In this document: piece by piece, positions 12,670 to 22,077 of the stretch
How the letters are laid out: the number at the start of each line of letters is the position of its first letter
Position numbering within the stretch: position 1 is the stretch's first letter
From: Actinomyces johnsonii
GTDB lineage: Bacteria > Actinomycetota > Actinomycetes > Actinomycetales > Actinomycetaceae
Direction of reading: 5' to 3'
DNA length: 64,000 nt
Assembly (NCBI RefSeq): GCF_006546835.1
Contig: NZ_VICB01000004.1
Span: forward strand, 62,001-126,000
The notes under the pieces: generated by a model
Told to the model about the DNA's origin: nothing
The model's input: the letters and a program-made list of their open reading frames with translations, nothing else
The model's database searches: none
Made by a program: the position numbers and the translations under genes

Positions 12670-13277
12670 TTGTCGAAACTTGCTAAGTATTTCCATGTAC
12701 TTGCAATAGGTGTGCGTGGACATGGGGGCGGCAGTTGGACGCCCGGCCATGACGCCTGGGGCATGGTCAGCATTAACGTGGCTGAGTTCGTCGAGGCGGT
12801 CGTTGGTTGGCCTATTGTCATTTCTGTAAATTCATCTGGCGGTATTATCACCTTGCGGTGCGCATCCCGAGTGAACAAGTGGGTAAAAGCAGACAATTGA
12901 GCCAAGCTGAAACATGTCATCCGGGGCAGCCAGTCGCTTTAGATCAATGGTACATGCCGCAACTATTGAAGCTATTGTTCAACTCATTGAAGATGTATGA
13001 TCCGGATTTCGGCTGCGCATTTGTAGATGAGCGAATGTATAGCGACTTCGACCACTCTGCGGCACTGTCGGCCATGCGTTGCCCTATGTTGGTGCTACAT
13101 GCCAACTGGAAACGGCTGCCAAGTTACGGTTTGGTTGGTGCTATGGATGATGACGACGAAAAACGGCTCCAACAATTATTGCCTTAGGCTCGGTGCCGGA
13201 GAGTGCGTGCTAATCATGTAATTGAGGTCTTCAGGCCGCGAGCCGTCATTCGGGAAATCGTGAATTTTGCGAAGTAA
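12670..13277 (+). pseudogene. Decayed alpha/beta-hydrolase gene
   Basis: Frame one (12670-12900) reads FHVLAIGVRGHGGGSW and then VISVNSSGGIITLRC, the region that carries the nucleophile elbow in this fold. It stops at 12900. A second frame, open through 12807-13187, supplies the C-terminal half (ALSAMRCPMLVLHANW), and after a TAG at 13185 it continues in frame as VRANHVIEVFRPRAVIREI to a stop at 13277, a typical hydrolase ending with the catalytic His. So one gene is broken by at least a frameshift and a nonsense codon, and its start is not evident. It is AT-richer than its neighbours, which suggests a foreign origin before decay. Confidence 0.75.
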
Positions 13278-13562
13278 GACTCATCCTCATTGCCAGTGTT
13301 GAGCAGAACTGCATTCTGCAGGCCGTGCCGGGCGGGTAGGGCGGATCCGCACCGTTGCGCACGGAGAAGGCCGATTTCGCGCCCCGGATGATGATGCACG
13401 GGATTGCTCCGTTAGCCAGAGCGAAGCACCAGCACAATGATCCAGGAGGACTCCGAACGTACCGGCAGTCAGAGGCTCGCGTTCGTAGGGTAGACGTCGC
13501 GTTCGTGCCCTATACCCTACGAACTCGAGAGCTACCCTACGAACGCGGTGGCCTAGCCATAC
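13278..13562. other. Non-coding stretch with inverted-repeat cluster
   Basis: No gene supported. It contains the repeat cluster at 13478-13547 and separates two gene remnants. The stretch 12475-13895 as a whole looks like an insertion and decay hot spot between trpS and glgX. Confidence 0.5.
13478..13547. repeat. Cluster of inverted repeats (16-bp perfect arms plus internal copies)
   Basis: Arm 13478-13493 (CGCGTTCGTAGGGTAG) is the exact reverse complement of 13532-13547. The 12-bp core GTTCGTAGGGTA occurs again in inverted form at 13513-13524, and a partial direct copy starts at 13501. The arms could be ends of a small mobile element or an operator-like cluster. Confidence 0.7.
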
Positions 13563-13836
13563 CTAGTTGTGTGAAGCCAGGGAGGTGATGGTCGCGGTGA
13601 AGGGCTGAGCACGATAGTTCATCCCGCTGTCGGTGACGACTCGCACGAGCTCGGTGATGCCGTGGGCGGCCAGGAAGGCCCGGGCACGGCAGAAGAAGCC
13701 GATCGTGGTAGAGGCCTTCTCATCCATCGAGGGCCTCGGCGTAGGCCAGGCGGGAGAAGCCGTCGATGGCGGTGTGCAGGTAGGTGCAGCCGGCCCTGGC
13801 GCTCCTGTCCCGCCTGGAGGCCTTCGACTCACCCAT
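13563..13836 (-). pseudogene. IS481-family transposase remnant
   Basis: Two overlapping frames resemble the integrase core of IS481-type transposases: one reads TYLHTAIDGFSRLAYAEALD, the other EKAST, then ARAFLAAHGITELVRVVTDSG and NYRAQPF. One frameshift at the DG/DEK junction separates them. The helix-turn-helix N-terminus and the catalytic end are absent, and I found no flanking terminal repeats that clearly belong to it. Confidence 0.65.
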
Positions 13837-13895
13837 CCTGACAGCCCAAACCCCGCTGCCCCCACCCACGACTACAACCTCATGACTCACAACAC

Positions 13896-16298
13896 CTAGC
13901 GCTTGCCGACCGTACCAACCTGTTCGGTCTGGCTGCCCGTCTTGAGGGTCTCCAACAACTCACCGGAGAAGTAGACCCGTAGGGACAGAGCCTCGAGCAT
14001 CGTCGTGTCCCCGGGGCGGTCCTGGTGGCAGTCCGTGGGGCCCTCGGAATGCTGAGCACCGCTGCCGGCGCTCGCGGCCCCGCCGGATTTCTCAGTCTTC
14101 GGCGAGGCGCCTGCCCCCGAGTCCCCCGCGCGGCGGCTGACGCGACGCGTCTGGGAGAAGGGTGCCGTGTGGGGCTGGGGGACCGCCCAGGTCGAGTCCC
14201 AGGCCAGGTGCCAGTCGGTGCCGCGCCCCCCGGGCAGGACGACGTCGACCTGGTCCAGGGCGCCGTTGATGACCACGAGCATGTCGTCGTCGTTCCAGGG
14301 GCGCCCCGAGCGCAGCATCTGGACGACGCGCGTGTGCGGATCGTGCCAGGACTCCCCGTCCATTGGGGCGGCGTCGCCCCGGTACCAGGCCAGGTCCGGG
14401 ATCGCGTCGCCCTCGAGGACCTGACCGGTCGCGAAGCGCGAGGGACGCACCACCGGATGGGTCTGGCGCAGGTGGATGAGGAATCGGGTCGTGGCGACCA
14501 GGTCGCGCTGCCAGACCTCGAGGTTCCAGTCGACCCAGGAGAACACCGAGTCCTGGCAGTAGCAGTTGTTGTTGCCCTGCTGGGTACGGCCCATCTCGTC
14601 GCCGCCCAGCAGCATGGGCGTCCCGGCGCTCAGAAGCATGGTGGCCAGCAGGTTGCGCATGGAGCGGCGCCGCAGCACCTCGATCGGCCCGCCGTTGATG
14701 CCCTCGACGACGTCGCCCTCGAAACCGTGGTTCCAGGAGCGGTTGTTGGAGGTGCCGTCCCGGTTGTCCTCCTTGTTGGCCAGGTTGTGCTTGTGGTCGT
14801 AGACCACCAGGTCGCGCAGGGTGAAGCCGTCGTGGGCCGCCACGAAGTTGACCGACCCCAGGGGGCCGCGCCCGCCGGGGAACTCCCCGTGGCTGAACAG
14901 GTCCGCGCTGCCCGACAGGCGCGTGGCCAGGTCGCGCAGGTCCGATCCCAGGCGCCCCTTGGAGATCTCCGAGGCGTCGTGCAGCCAGAAGGAGCGGGTG
15001 GTGTCGCGGAAGTGGTCGTTCCAGTCCTGGAAGGGTTCCGGGAACTGGCCGGTGCGCCAGCCGCCGGGGCCCACGTCCCATGGCTCGCTGATGAGCTTGA
15101 CGGTGTTGAGCACCGGGTCCGTGGCGATCGCCGTGAGTAGAGGGTGGCGCGGCGAGAACTCCGCGGCGTGGCGGCCCAGCGTGGTGGCCAGGTCGAAGCG
15201 GAAGCCGTCCACGCCGACCTCGGTGACCCAGTAGCGCAGCGAGTCCAGAACCATCCGGATCGCCCCGGTGGCCCGGAAGTCCACCGTGTTGCCCGTGCCG
15301 GTGACGTCCATGTACTGCGCCGGCAGGTAGGGGGCGTGCAGGTAGTAGTCCAGGTTGTCCAGGCCGCGCAGGCTCAAGGCGGGGCCGTCGACCCCGCCCT
15401 CGCAGGTGTGGTTGTAGACGACGTCGAGTACGACTTCCAGGCCCGCCTCGTGGAGCATGGAGATCATGCCGCGCACCTCGTCCAGGACAGCCTGCGGGCC
15501 GGCCGCGCGCGCCGCGGCCGTGGCGTAGGAGGGCTCCGGCGCGAAGTAGCTCAGCGTGGAGTAGCCCCAGTAGTTGGTCAGGCCCCGCTTGGTCAGGAAT
15601 GGCTCGGTCACCGAGGCGTGGATGGGCAGCAGCTCGATCGTGGTGACCCCCAGGCTCTTGAGGTGCTCGACCGTCACCGAGTGGGCCAGGCCCGCGTAGG
15701 TGCCGCGCAGCTCCTCGGGCACGCCGGGCAGCTTGTAGGTCAGGCCCTTGACATGGGCCTCGTAGATGATGGTGCGCTCGCGGGGCACGCGCGGGCCCGG
15801 AACGACCGGGAAGGTGTTGCCGGTGACGACGCCGACGGCGGTGCGGCCGGCCGAGTCCAGGTGAGAGGGACGCCATGGCTCGGCCGCGGGGACCAGGTCG
15901 TCGGTGACCTCGTGGGCGTAGACGGCCGGTCCCAGATCGACCTGGCCGTCCAATGCGCGGGCGTAGGGATCCAGCAACAGCTTGCGGGGGTTGTAGAGCA
16001 GACCCTCATGCGGGTTCCAGGGCCCGTGGGCGCGGTATCCGTAGCGCTGACCGGGGCAGATGCCGGGCACGTGGGCGCTCCAGATGCCGCGCAGGGGGCC
16101 GTGCATCCCGATCCGGGTCTCCTCCGCGATCGTGCCGTCGGTTCCCATGGTCAGGAGGCACAGGTCCATGGCTGTGGCGTGCGGGGCGTGGACCGCGAAG
16201 TCCGCGCCGTCGCCGCTGAGAGTGACGCCCAGGCCGTGGTCGGGAGCTGATGGCAGCTCGGCGCGCGGTGCTGGAGCGGGCTCTGGCGTCGAAGGCAT
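13896..16298 (-). CDS. glgX: Glycogen debranching enzyme (isoamylase type)
   Basis: Hydrolyses alpha-1,6 branches left by GlgP. CBM48-type N-domain (VTLSGDGADFAVHAPHA), then a GH13_11 barrel: VDGFRFDLATTLGRHA (nucleophile), KLISEPWDVGPGGW (acid Glu), NFVAAHDGFTLRDLVVYDHK (third acid), followed by NKEDNRDGTSNNRSWN. About 800 residues, longer than the usual 650-720; the excess is a low-complexity Ser/Gly/Ala insert near residues 700-760 just before the last beta strand. Start taken at ATG 16298 with AGGAC upstream; a GTG at 16334 is possible. It is divergent from etfB. Confidence 0.95.
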   Translation of the reverse strand: MPSTPEPAPAPRAELPSAPDHGLGVTLSGDGADFAVHAPHATAMDLCLLTMGTDGTIAEETRIGMHGPLRGIWSAHVPGICPGQRYGYRAHGPWNPHEGLLYNPRKLLLDPYARALDGQVDLGPAVYAHEVTDDLVPAAEPWRPSHLDSAGRTAVGVVTGNTFPVVPGPRVPRERTIIYEAHVKGLTYKLPGVPEELRGTYAGLAHSVTVEHLKSLGVTTIELLPIHASVTEPFLTKRGLTNYWGYSTLSYFAPEPSYATAAARAAGPQAVLDEVRGMISMLHEAGLEVVLDVVYNHTCEGGVDGPALSLRGLDNLDYYLHAPYLPAQYMDVTGTGNTVDFRATGAIRMVLDSLRYWVTEVGVDGFRFDLATTLGRHAAEFSPRHPLLTAIATDPVLNTVKLISEPWDVGPGGWRTGQFPEPFQDWNDHFRDTTRSFWLHDASEISKGRLGSDLRDLATRLSGSADLFSHGEFPGGRGPLGSVNFVAAHDGFTLRDLVVYDHKHNLANKEDNRDGTSNNRSWNHGFEGDVVEGINGGPIEVLRRRSMRNLLATMLLSAGTPMLLGGDEMGRTQQGNNNCYCQDSVFSWVDWNLEVWQRDLVATTRFLIHLRQTHPVVRPSRFATGQVLEGDAIPDLAWYRGDAAPMDGESWHDPHTRVVQMLRSGRPWNDDDMLVVINGALDQVDVVLPGGRGTDWHLAWDSTWAVPQPHTAPFSQTRRVSRRAGDSGAGASPKTEKSGGAASAGSGAQHSEGPTDCHQDRPGDTTMLEALSLRVYFSGELLETLKTGSQTEQVGTVGKR

Positions 16299-16512
16299 AG
16301 GTACATTGTCCTGGCGGCCGCTGATTGCGACCACTTGAGGGGCAGTGAGGTCTCACTCGTGCGAGTGCGCCGCGTCGCGTTTACCAGTCGTACAGACATC
16401 GCATCGTCACCATGCGGACGCGACCGGGACGGCACGATCAATACTCTGACGCCGTGTCAGGGTGACTCAGCGCTCAGTGGCGAGATGCCGCTGTTATGGC
16501 AACCTTGAGCAC

Positions 16513-17271
16513 ATGAGAATCGTGGTCTGCATCAAACACGTTCCCGACGTGCAGTCCGAGCGGCGCCTTCAGGACGGCCGGCTCGTGCGAGGCGAGGAGG
16601 ACGTTCTCAACGAGCTCGATGAGAACGCCGTCGAGGCCGCCGTCTGTCTGGCCGAGGAGACCGACGGTGAGGTCATCGCCCTGACCATGGGACCCGAGGA
16701 CTCCGAGGACGGGGTGCGCCGCGCCCTCCAGATGGGCGCCGACTCCGGGATCGTCGTCGCCGACGACGCCCTGGCCGGCGCCGACGTCGTCACCACTGCC
16801 CGGGTCCTGGCCGCCGCCATTGAGCGCATCGGCGAGGTGGACCTGATCGTCACCGGCATGGCCTCTCTGGACTCCCTAACCTCGATGCTGCCGGGCGCGC
16901 TGGCGGCCGCCCTGCACCTGCCGGCCCTGACGCTGGCCAACCGGTTCGAGGTCGACGGCGGGACCGTGACCGCCACCCGCACCGTGGGAACCGTCCGCGA
17001 GGTCGTCAGCGCCCCGCTGCCCGCCGTCGTCAGCGTCACCGATCAGGCCAACGAGCCCCGCTACCCCAACTTCGCCGCCATGCGCGCCGCGAAGAAGAAG
17101 CCCATCGACTTCTGGGACGCTTCCGAGCTCGGCCTTGAGGTCGCCGACCCGGCCGTAAAAGTCGTCGATGACGAGGCCCGGCCCGCACGCGAGTCCGGAA
17201 TTATCCGCACCGACGCCGGCGAGGCGGGCCGCGAGCTCGCCGCCTGGCTCGTGGAGAACAAGCTCGTCTGA
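16513..17271 (+). CDS. etfB: Electron transfer flavoprotein beta subunit
   Basis: 252 residues. The AMP-binding subunit of the ETF heterodimer, carrying electrons between flavin dehydrogenases and a membrane acceptor. It begins MRIVVCIKHVPD, the normal ETF-beta start, so I used the ATG at 16513 and not the longer frame from 16462. Motifs: NELDENAVEAAV, ALTMGPEDSEDGVRRALQMGAD and, at the end of the ETF core, NEPRYPNFAAMRAAKKKPI. It is followed 100 bp later by etfA. No acyl-CoA dehydrogenase or FixC/FixX partner is visible here. Confidence 0.96.
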   Translation: MRIVVCIKHVPDVQSERRLQDGRLVRGEEDVLNELDENAVEAAVCLAEETDGEVIALTMGPEDSEDGVRRALQMGADSGIVVADDALAGADVVTTARVLAAAIERIGEVDLIVTGMASLDSLTSMLPGALAAALHLPALTLANRFEVDGGTVTATRTVGTVREVVSAPLPAVVSVTDQANEPRYPNFAAMRAAKKKPIDFWDASELGLEVADPAVKVVDDEARPARESGIIRTDAGEAGRELAAWLVENKLV

Positions 17272-17371
17272 CGGTGAGCCGCAGCGCCAGCCCGTGCCCC
17301 TCAGCAGGGGTACCGGAGCCCGCCGCGTTGTCCCACCCGCCTCATACCACCCGCGAAAGAAGCTGATTCCC

Positions 17372-18370
17372 ATGCTCGATGCCCCCATCCTCGTGCTCGT
17401 CGACCTCGAGACCACCGAGACGGAGCCCGCCCCCACCGGCCCCAGCCTGGAGCTGCTCACCGCCGCTCGGGGCCTGACCAGCGGCGACGTCGTCGCCCTG
17501 ACCCTCCGGCCCCTGGACGATGCGGCCTCCGCGGTCCTGGCCGGCGCCGGAGCCACCCGCCTGCTGACCGCCGACCTGGGCGAGTCCGCCCACCTGCCCG
17601 CCACCGCTGCCGATGCCGTCGTAGCGGCCGTGAGCACCGTGGCGCCCGCCGCGGTCCTGGTCGTCTCCGACTACCGCGGCAAGGAGCTCGCCGGGCGGGC
17701 CGCCGTCCTGCTTGACTCGGCCTGCGTCTCCGACGTCACCGCCCTAGAGACCGCCAGTAGTGCGGATGGCTCCGTGCTGCGGGCCTCCAAGCTGGTCCTG
17801 TCCGGCTCCTGGTCCACCACCGTCTCCGTGGGCTCGGGCGCCGGCGCCCCGATCGTCGCCGTGCGCCCCGGGATCGCCGAGGTCGCCGCGGCTGAAGGCA
17901 CGGCACTGGCCGCCGAGCCCCTCGATGTGCCCGTCAGCGCCGAGGCCGCCGCCGTGCGCCTCGTCTCGCGCGAGGCTACCTCCGTCGCCTCCGGCCCCGC
18001 CCTGACCGAGGCCCGCACCGTCGTCGTTGGCGGTCGCGGCGTGGACGGCGACTTCGACCTGGTCCGCTCCCTGGCCGAGCCGCTCGACGCCGCCGTCGGC
18101 GCCACTCGTGTGGCCTGCGACGAAGGCTGGATCGAGCGCAGCGCCCAGATCGGCCAGACCGGCGAGACGATCTCCCCGCGCCTGTACATCGGGCTCGGCG
18201 TCTCCGGCGCCGTCCACCACACCAGCGGCATCCAGGGGGCCGGGACGGTGGTGGCGATCTGCGACGACTCCGAGGCCCCCATCTTCGAGATGGCCGACTT
18301 CGGCGTCGTCGGCGATGTCACCGAGGTCGTGCCCCAGCTCGTCGAGGAGCTCGCCAAGCTGCGCGGCTGA
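17372..18370 (+). CDS. etfA: Electron transfer flavoprotein alpha subunit
   Basis: 332 residues, start ATG 17372. An N-terminal ETF domain precedes the C-terminal FAD domain: GRGVDGDFDL, then GQTGETISPRLYIGLGVSG, then GAGTVVAICDDSEAPIFEMAD. The partner of etfB; together they form the FAD-containing heterodimer. A frame open to 17168 upstream overlaps etfB and is not used. Confidence 0.96.
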   Translation: MLDAPILVLVDLETTETEPAPTGPSLELLTAARGLTSGDVVALTLRPLDDAASAVLAGAGATRLLTADLGESAHLPATAADAVVAAVSTVAPAAVLVVSDYRGKELAGRAAVLLDSACVSDVTALETASSADGSVLRASKLVLSGSWSTTVSVGSGAGAPIVAVRPGIAEVAAAEGTALAAEPLDVPVSAEAAAVRLVSREATSVASGPALTEARTVVVGGRGVDGDFDLVRSLAEPLDAAVGATRVACDEGWIERSAQIGQTGETISPRLYIGLGVSGAVHHTSGIQGAGTVVAICDDSEAPIFEMADFGVVGDVTEVVPQLVEELAKLRG

Positions 18371-18418
18371 GCCGCCAGTGGGGGCGCCGCGCAGCACCGA
18401 CCGCTCTGGGAGAGGACG

Positions 18419-19543
18419 ATGACCGCAGGATCGACGAGCCGCCCAGAGCCCGCAGAGGGAAGAGCGCTGCGTCCTGCAGCCGAGGAGCGGTGGGCCGATG
18501 AGCTGGCTGCTCTGGCTGCAGCAGATGCTAAGTCCGGCGCGGAGATCCCCCGGGGATGGCGCCTGTCACCCCGCTCCGTGCGCACCTTCATCGTCGGGGA
18601 CGAGGACCTCGGCATCACCCGGAAGTTCTACGGCGACGATCCCCTGATCGACCGGGCGATCGTCACCCTGCTGGGCCGTCAGGGACTCATGCTCGTCGGA
18701 GAGCCGGGGACCGCGAAGTCCATGCTCTCAGAGCTGCTCGCAGCCGCGATCTGTGGGACCTCGACCCTGACGATCCAGGGCTCGGCGGGCACCACCGAGG
18801 ACCACGTCCGCTACTCGTGGAACTACGCGCTCCTCATCGCCGAGGGCCCCTCGCGCAGAGCCCTGGTGCCCTCACCGGTCTACCAGGCCATGGAGCAGGG
18901 CGCCGTCGTGCGCTTCGAGGAGATCACCCGCTGCCCGCCCGAGATCCAGGACACGCTCGTCTCGGTGCTCTCCGAGAAGCAGCTCATGGTCCCAGAGCTG
19001 GAAGACGGCTTCCGCGTCAGCGCGGCTCAGGGATTCAACATCATCGCCACTGCCAACCTGCGCGACCGCGGTGTCCACGAGATGTCCTCCGCGCTCAAGC
19101 GGCGCTTCAACTTCGAGACGGTGAGGCCCATCGCCGACCGCGCCTTCGAGGCCGAGCTCATCGCCAGCGCCCTAGATACCGAGCTCGGTGAGCAGCGCGT
19201 GCCGATGAACCCGAAGGTGCTCGACGTCCTGGTGACTGTCTTCGCCGACCTGCGCACCGGGACCACCGCCACCGGGACCCCGGTCAAACGTCCCGAGACC
19301 GTCATGTCCACCGCCGAGGCCGTCAACGTCGGCGTGGCCGCCTCGTTGAGCGCGCGCTACCTGGGTGACGGCGCGGTGCGGGCCTCCGATATCGCCCGCC
19401 AGCTGGTGGGGGTGGCCCTCAAGGGCCAGGACGAGGACGCCAAGCGCATGCGGTTCTACATCGACTCGGTGGTGCGCGAGCGCGCCGCCTCCAGCACCGA
19501 TTGGAAGGACTTCCTGACCGCCTCTCAAGGACTGTGGGAGTGA
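18419..19543 (+). CDS. MoxR-type AAA+ ATPase (YehL-like)
   Basis: 374 residues. Walker A LVGEPGTAKSM (near residue 98), Walker B-like VVRFEEITR, sensor region FNIIATANLRDRG and arginine-finger region SSALKRRFNFE. MoxR ATPases usually remodel partners that carry VWA domains, and such a partner is encoded two genes on. First gene of a run with four-base stop/start overlaps (next start GTG 19540). The cluster order ATPase, DUF5682, VWA, SWIM, DUF4132 matches E. coli yehL, yehM, yehP, yehQ and yehI. The biological role of that set is unknown. Confidence 0.9.
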   Translation: MTAGSTSRPEPAEGRALRPAAEERWADELAALAAADAKSGAEIPRGWRLSPRSVRTFIVGDEDLGITRKFYGDDPLIDRAIVTLLGRQGLMLVGEPGTAKSMLSELLAAAICGTSTLTIQGSAGTTEDHVRYSWNYALLIAEGPSRRALVPSPVYQAMEQGAVVRFEEITRCPPEIQDTLVSVLSEKQLMVPELEDGFRVSAAQGFNIIATANLRDRGVHEMSSALKRRFNFETVRPIADRAFEAELIASALDTELGEQRVPMNPKVLDVLVTVFADLRTGTTATGTPVKRPETVMSTAEAVNVGVAASLSARYLGDGAVRASDIARQLVGVALKGQDEDAKRMRFYIDSVVRERAASSTDWKDFLTASQGLWE

Positions 19544-22077
19544 GCGCGCCGACGACACAGGTCCCCACCCGGCTCCAGCGCGCCCTGGACTCCCAGCAGC
19601 GCTGGGGCCGGGCAGGCGTCCACCTCGTCCCGATCCGGCACCACTCGCCGGCCTGCTCGCTGGCCCTGTCGGCGCTCCTGGAGGAGGTACGTCCCGCCAC
19701 GGTCCTCATCGAGGGGCCGGTCGAGTACGCCGCCCTCCTGCCCGCCCTCCAGGACCCGGCGACCGTCCCTCCGGTGGCGATGCTCTCCCTGGGGGAGCGC
19801 ACCGCCTCCTACTATCCGCTGGCCGAGTTCTCTCCGGAGTGGGTCGCTCTGCGGTGGGCGGGTGAGCACGGGGCCGAGGCCGTCTTCATCGACCGCAGCG
19901 CCTGTCTTCGAGATGATGACGATCCCTGCGACGATGCCCGCGGCGCTGTCGCCCGCACGCTCCAGGCCGAGCGGTACCTCGCCCGATCTCGCAGCCTGGA
20001 CGCCCTCGCCCGGAGCCTGGGCTGCCGGGACCATGACGAGGTCTGGGAGCACCTCTTCGAGGACCGCGCCACCGCCGAAATCCGCAGTTGGCGGGGCTTC
20101 TTCTCCGACATGCTGGCCTGGTCCGGGCTGGCCCGCCTCGACACTGAGCGCGAGGTCCTCGACGCCGACGGTACCCACGCCCGCGAGGCCGTCATGACAG
20201 CGGCTCTGCGAAACCACCTGCCCGGTACCACCGAGGCGATCAAAACCTCCAGGGACGCCACCACGGCGCCGATCGTCATCGTCACCGGAGGATTCCACAC
20301 CTTGGCGCTGCTCGACTGCCTCGATGGGACAGAGCACGCCGCCTGGCTACCCGAACCGCAGCCCCAGCCCGGCGGGCCGGCCTGGCTCATTCGCTACGAC
20401 TTCGCCCGCCTCGACGCTCTGCGCGGCTACGGCGCCGGCATGCCCTCACCGGGACTGTGGCAGCGCGCCTGGCGGGCCCGCACCGGTTCCAACCCGCCGC
20501 CCGATCGCAGCAGCGGCTCGAACACGGCCGTGCGGCAGGCTGCGCAGACCGCCCCCGAATCGGTGAGAGCCGCCCGAGACTTCGCCACCACCGTGCTCCT
20601 CGACATCGCCACCGCTCTGCGCGAGCTCGGCGAACCACTGGGGACCGCCCAGGTGCTGGACGCCGTTGAGCAGGCCCTGGGATTAGCCGCCCTGCGCGGG
20701 CGCGCCTGGCCCGGCCGCTGCGACCTCATCGACGCCCTCACCAGCTGCCTGGTCAAGGACGACTCCGGCATATCCGGCAACCTGGGGGCAGCCGTCGCCT
20801 CCGTCCTGGCCCCCTCCGACGTCGGACAGATCCCCGAGGGCACCGCCATTCCACCACTGGTCTCCCAGGTGCGCGACCAGCTGCGCGCCGCGCGCATCAT
20901 CACCGATGACGCCGTCGAGCACCGCGTCAGCCTCGACACCAGCCGCAGACCGCGCCACCGCGAGCGCCGTGAGCTGCTCGCCCGCCTGCGTTTCGTCGGC
21001 TCCGGCTTCGCCCACCAGATCTCGGGGGCCGACCTCGTCGCCGGCACCGGCATGGGCCAGTTCTTCGAGGAATGGGTCTACGCCTGGACCCCCGTCGTGG
21101 AGGCCGCACTCGTGCGCGCGGCCCAGGAGGCCCCCGATCTCGACGTCCTCGTGCGAACCCGACTGGCCGAACGACTCACCGGTGAGCTCGATGCCGACAC
21201 CTTGGCCACCCTGGTCAGTGAGCTAGCGGTCATGGGGCTCGACACCGAGGCCGGCGAAGTCTGCGACCGCCTGGAGGACCGTCTCGGTCGGCTCAGCGAC
21301 CTGAGTGAGCTCGTCGAGGCCCTGCACCGGTTGACGGGGCTGATCGAGTTCACCTCTCGTCTGCGCCTGGACCACGCCGTGCCCCGAATTCGTGCCATGG
21401 TGCGTCGAGGCGTCGCCATGATCGCCCGTCTCGTCCCGGACCTGGCAGGTCTGGAGGATCAGGAGGCCGAGGCGGCCGTCGACGCCCTCATCTCGGTGCG
21501 TGATCTCCTTGTCCGGCTGACGGCTTGGGACCACCGCGGCGGCGGTGACGATGGCGGCAAGGGGCCGCACGCCGGCCTCGGCGCGGTGATGCGTGAGATC
21601 GAGGCCCTTCGCCTCAGCCGTGACGCCGCCGCGGTGCTGGTCGGCTGCGCCACCGGTGTCGCAGCATCCGCCGGGGCGCTGACCGGGCAGGAGACGAGGA
21701 GCGCCGTCGTCGCCCATCTCGCGGTGGGGGCGGATCCGACGCGGGCGGCGGACTTCATCGTGGGACTGGTGCGCACCTCTCCGGATGTGCTCCTGCACTG
21801 CCCGGACACCGTCGAGGCCGTCACCGCTGCTCTCACGGCGCTGGACGACCAGGCCTTCGTCGCCGTCCTGCCGGACCTGCGTCGCGCCTTCACGACGCTT
21901 CGCCCCATCGAGACCCACCGCCTGGCCGGCACGGTGGCCGGGCTCGTGGGAACCAGCGCCGCCAACCTCGACGTCGTCTGGAGCGTCGACCCCGCTCAGG
22001 CCGCCCTGGGGGCCCAGGTCGAACGGGATCTGGTCGCCTCGCTGGTGCGCGACGGACTGGGGCAGTGGGCGCGATGA
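19540..22077 (+). CDS. DUF5682 family protein (YehM-like)
   Basis: 845 residues from the GTG at 19540, which overlaps the ATPase stop (GTGA) and has AAGGA upstream. The N-terminal region is characteristic of DUF5682: VHLVPIRHHSPACS, then TVLIEGPVEYAALLPAL, and VTGGFHTLALL near residue 260. The rest is helical without recognised motifs. There is no signal peptide, so it is probably cytoplasmic. Enzymatic function is unknown; by context it works with the MoxR ATPase and VWA protein. Confidence 0.85.
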   Translation: MSAPTTQVPTRLQRALDSQQRWGRAGVHLVPIRHHSPACSLALSALLEEVRPATVLIEGPVEYAALLPALQDPATVPPVAMLSLGERTASYYPLAEFSPEWVALRWAGEHGAEAVFIDRSACLRDDDDPCDDARGAVARTLQAERYLARSRSLDALARSLGCRDHDEVWEHLFEDRATAEIRSWRGFFSDMLAWSGLARLDTEREVLDADGTHAREAVMTAALRNHLPGTTEAIKTSRDATTAPIVIVTGGFHTLALLDCLDGTEHAAWLPEPQPQPGGPAWLIRYDFARLDALRGYGAGMPSPGLWQRAWRARTGSNPPPDRSSGSNTAVRQAAQTAPESVRAARDFATTVLLDIATALRELGEPLGTAQVLDAVEQALGLAALRGRAWPGRCDLIDALTSCLVKDDSGISGNLGAAVASVLAPSDVGQIPEGTAIPPLVSQVRDQLRAARIITDDAVEHRVSLDTSRRPRHRERRELLARLRFVGSGFAHQISGADLVAGTGMGQFFEEWVYAWTPVVEAALVRAAQEAPDLDVLVRTRLAERLTGELDADTLATLVSELAVMGLDTEAGEVCDRLEDRLGRLSDLSELVEALHRLTGLIEFTSRLRLDHAVPRIRAMVRRGVAMIARLVPDLAGLEDQEAEAAVDALISVRDLLVRLTAWDHRGGGDDGGKGPHAGLGAVMREIEALRLSRDAAAVLVGCATGVAASAGALTGQETRSAVVAHLAVGADPTRAADFIVGLVRTSPDVLLHCPDTVEAVTAALTALDDQAFVAVLPDLRRAFTTLRPIETHRLAGTVAGLVGTSAANLDVVWSVDPAQAALGAQVERDLVASLVRDGLGQWAR

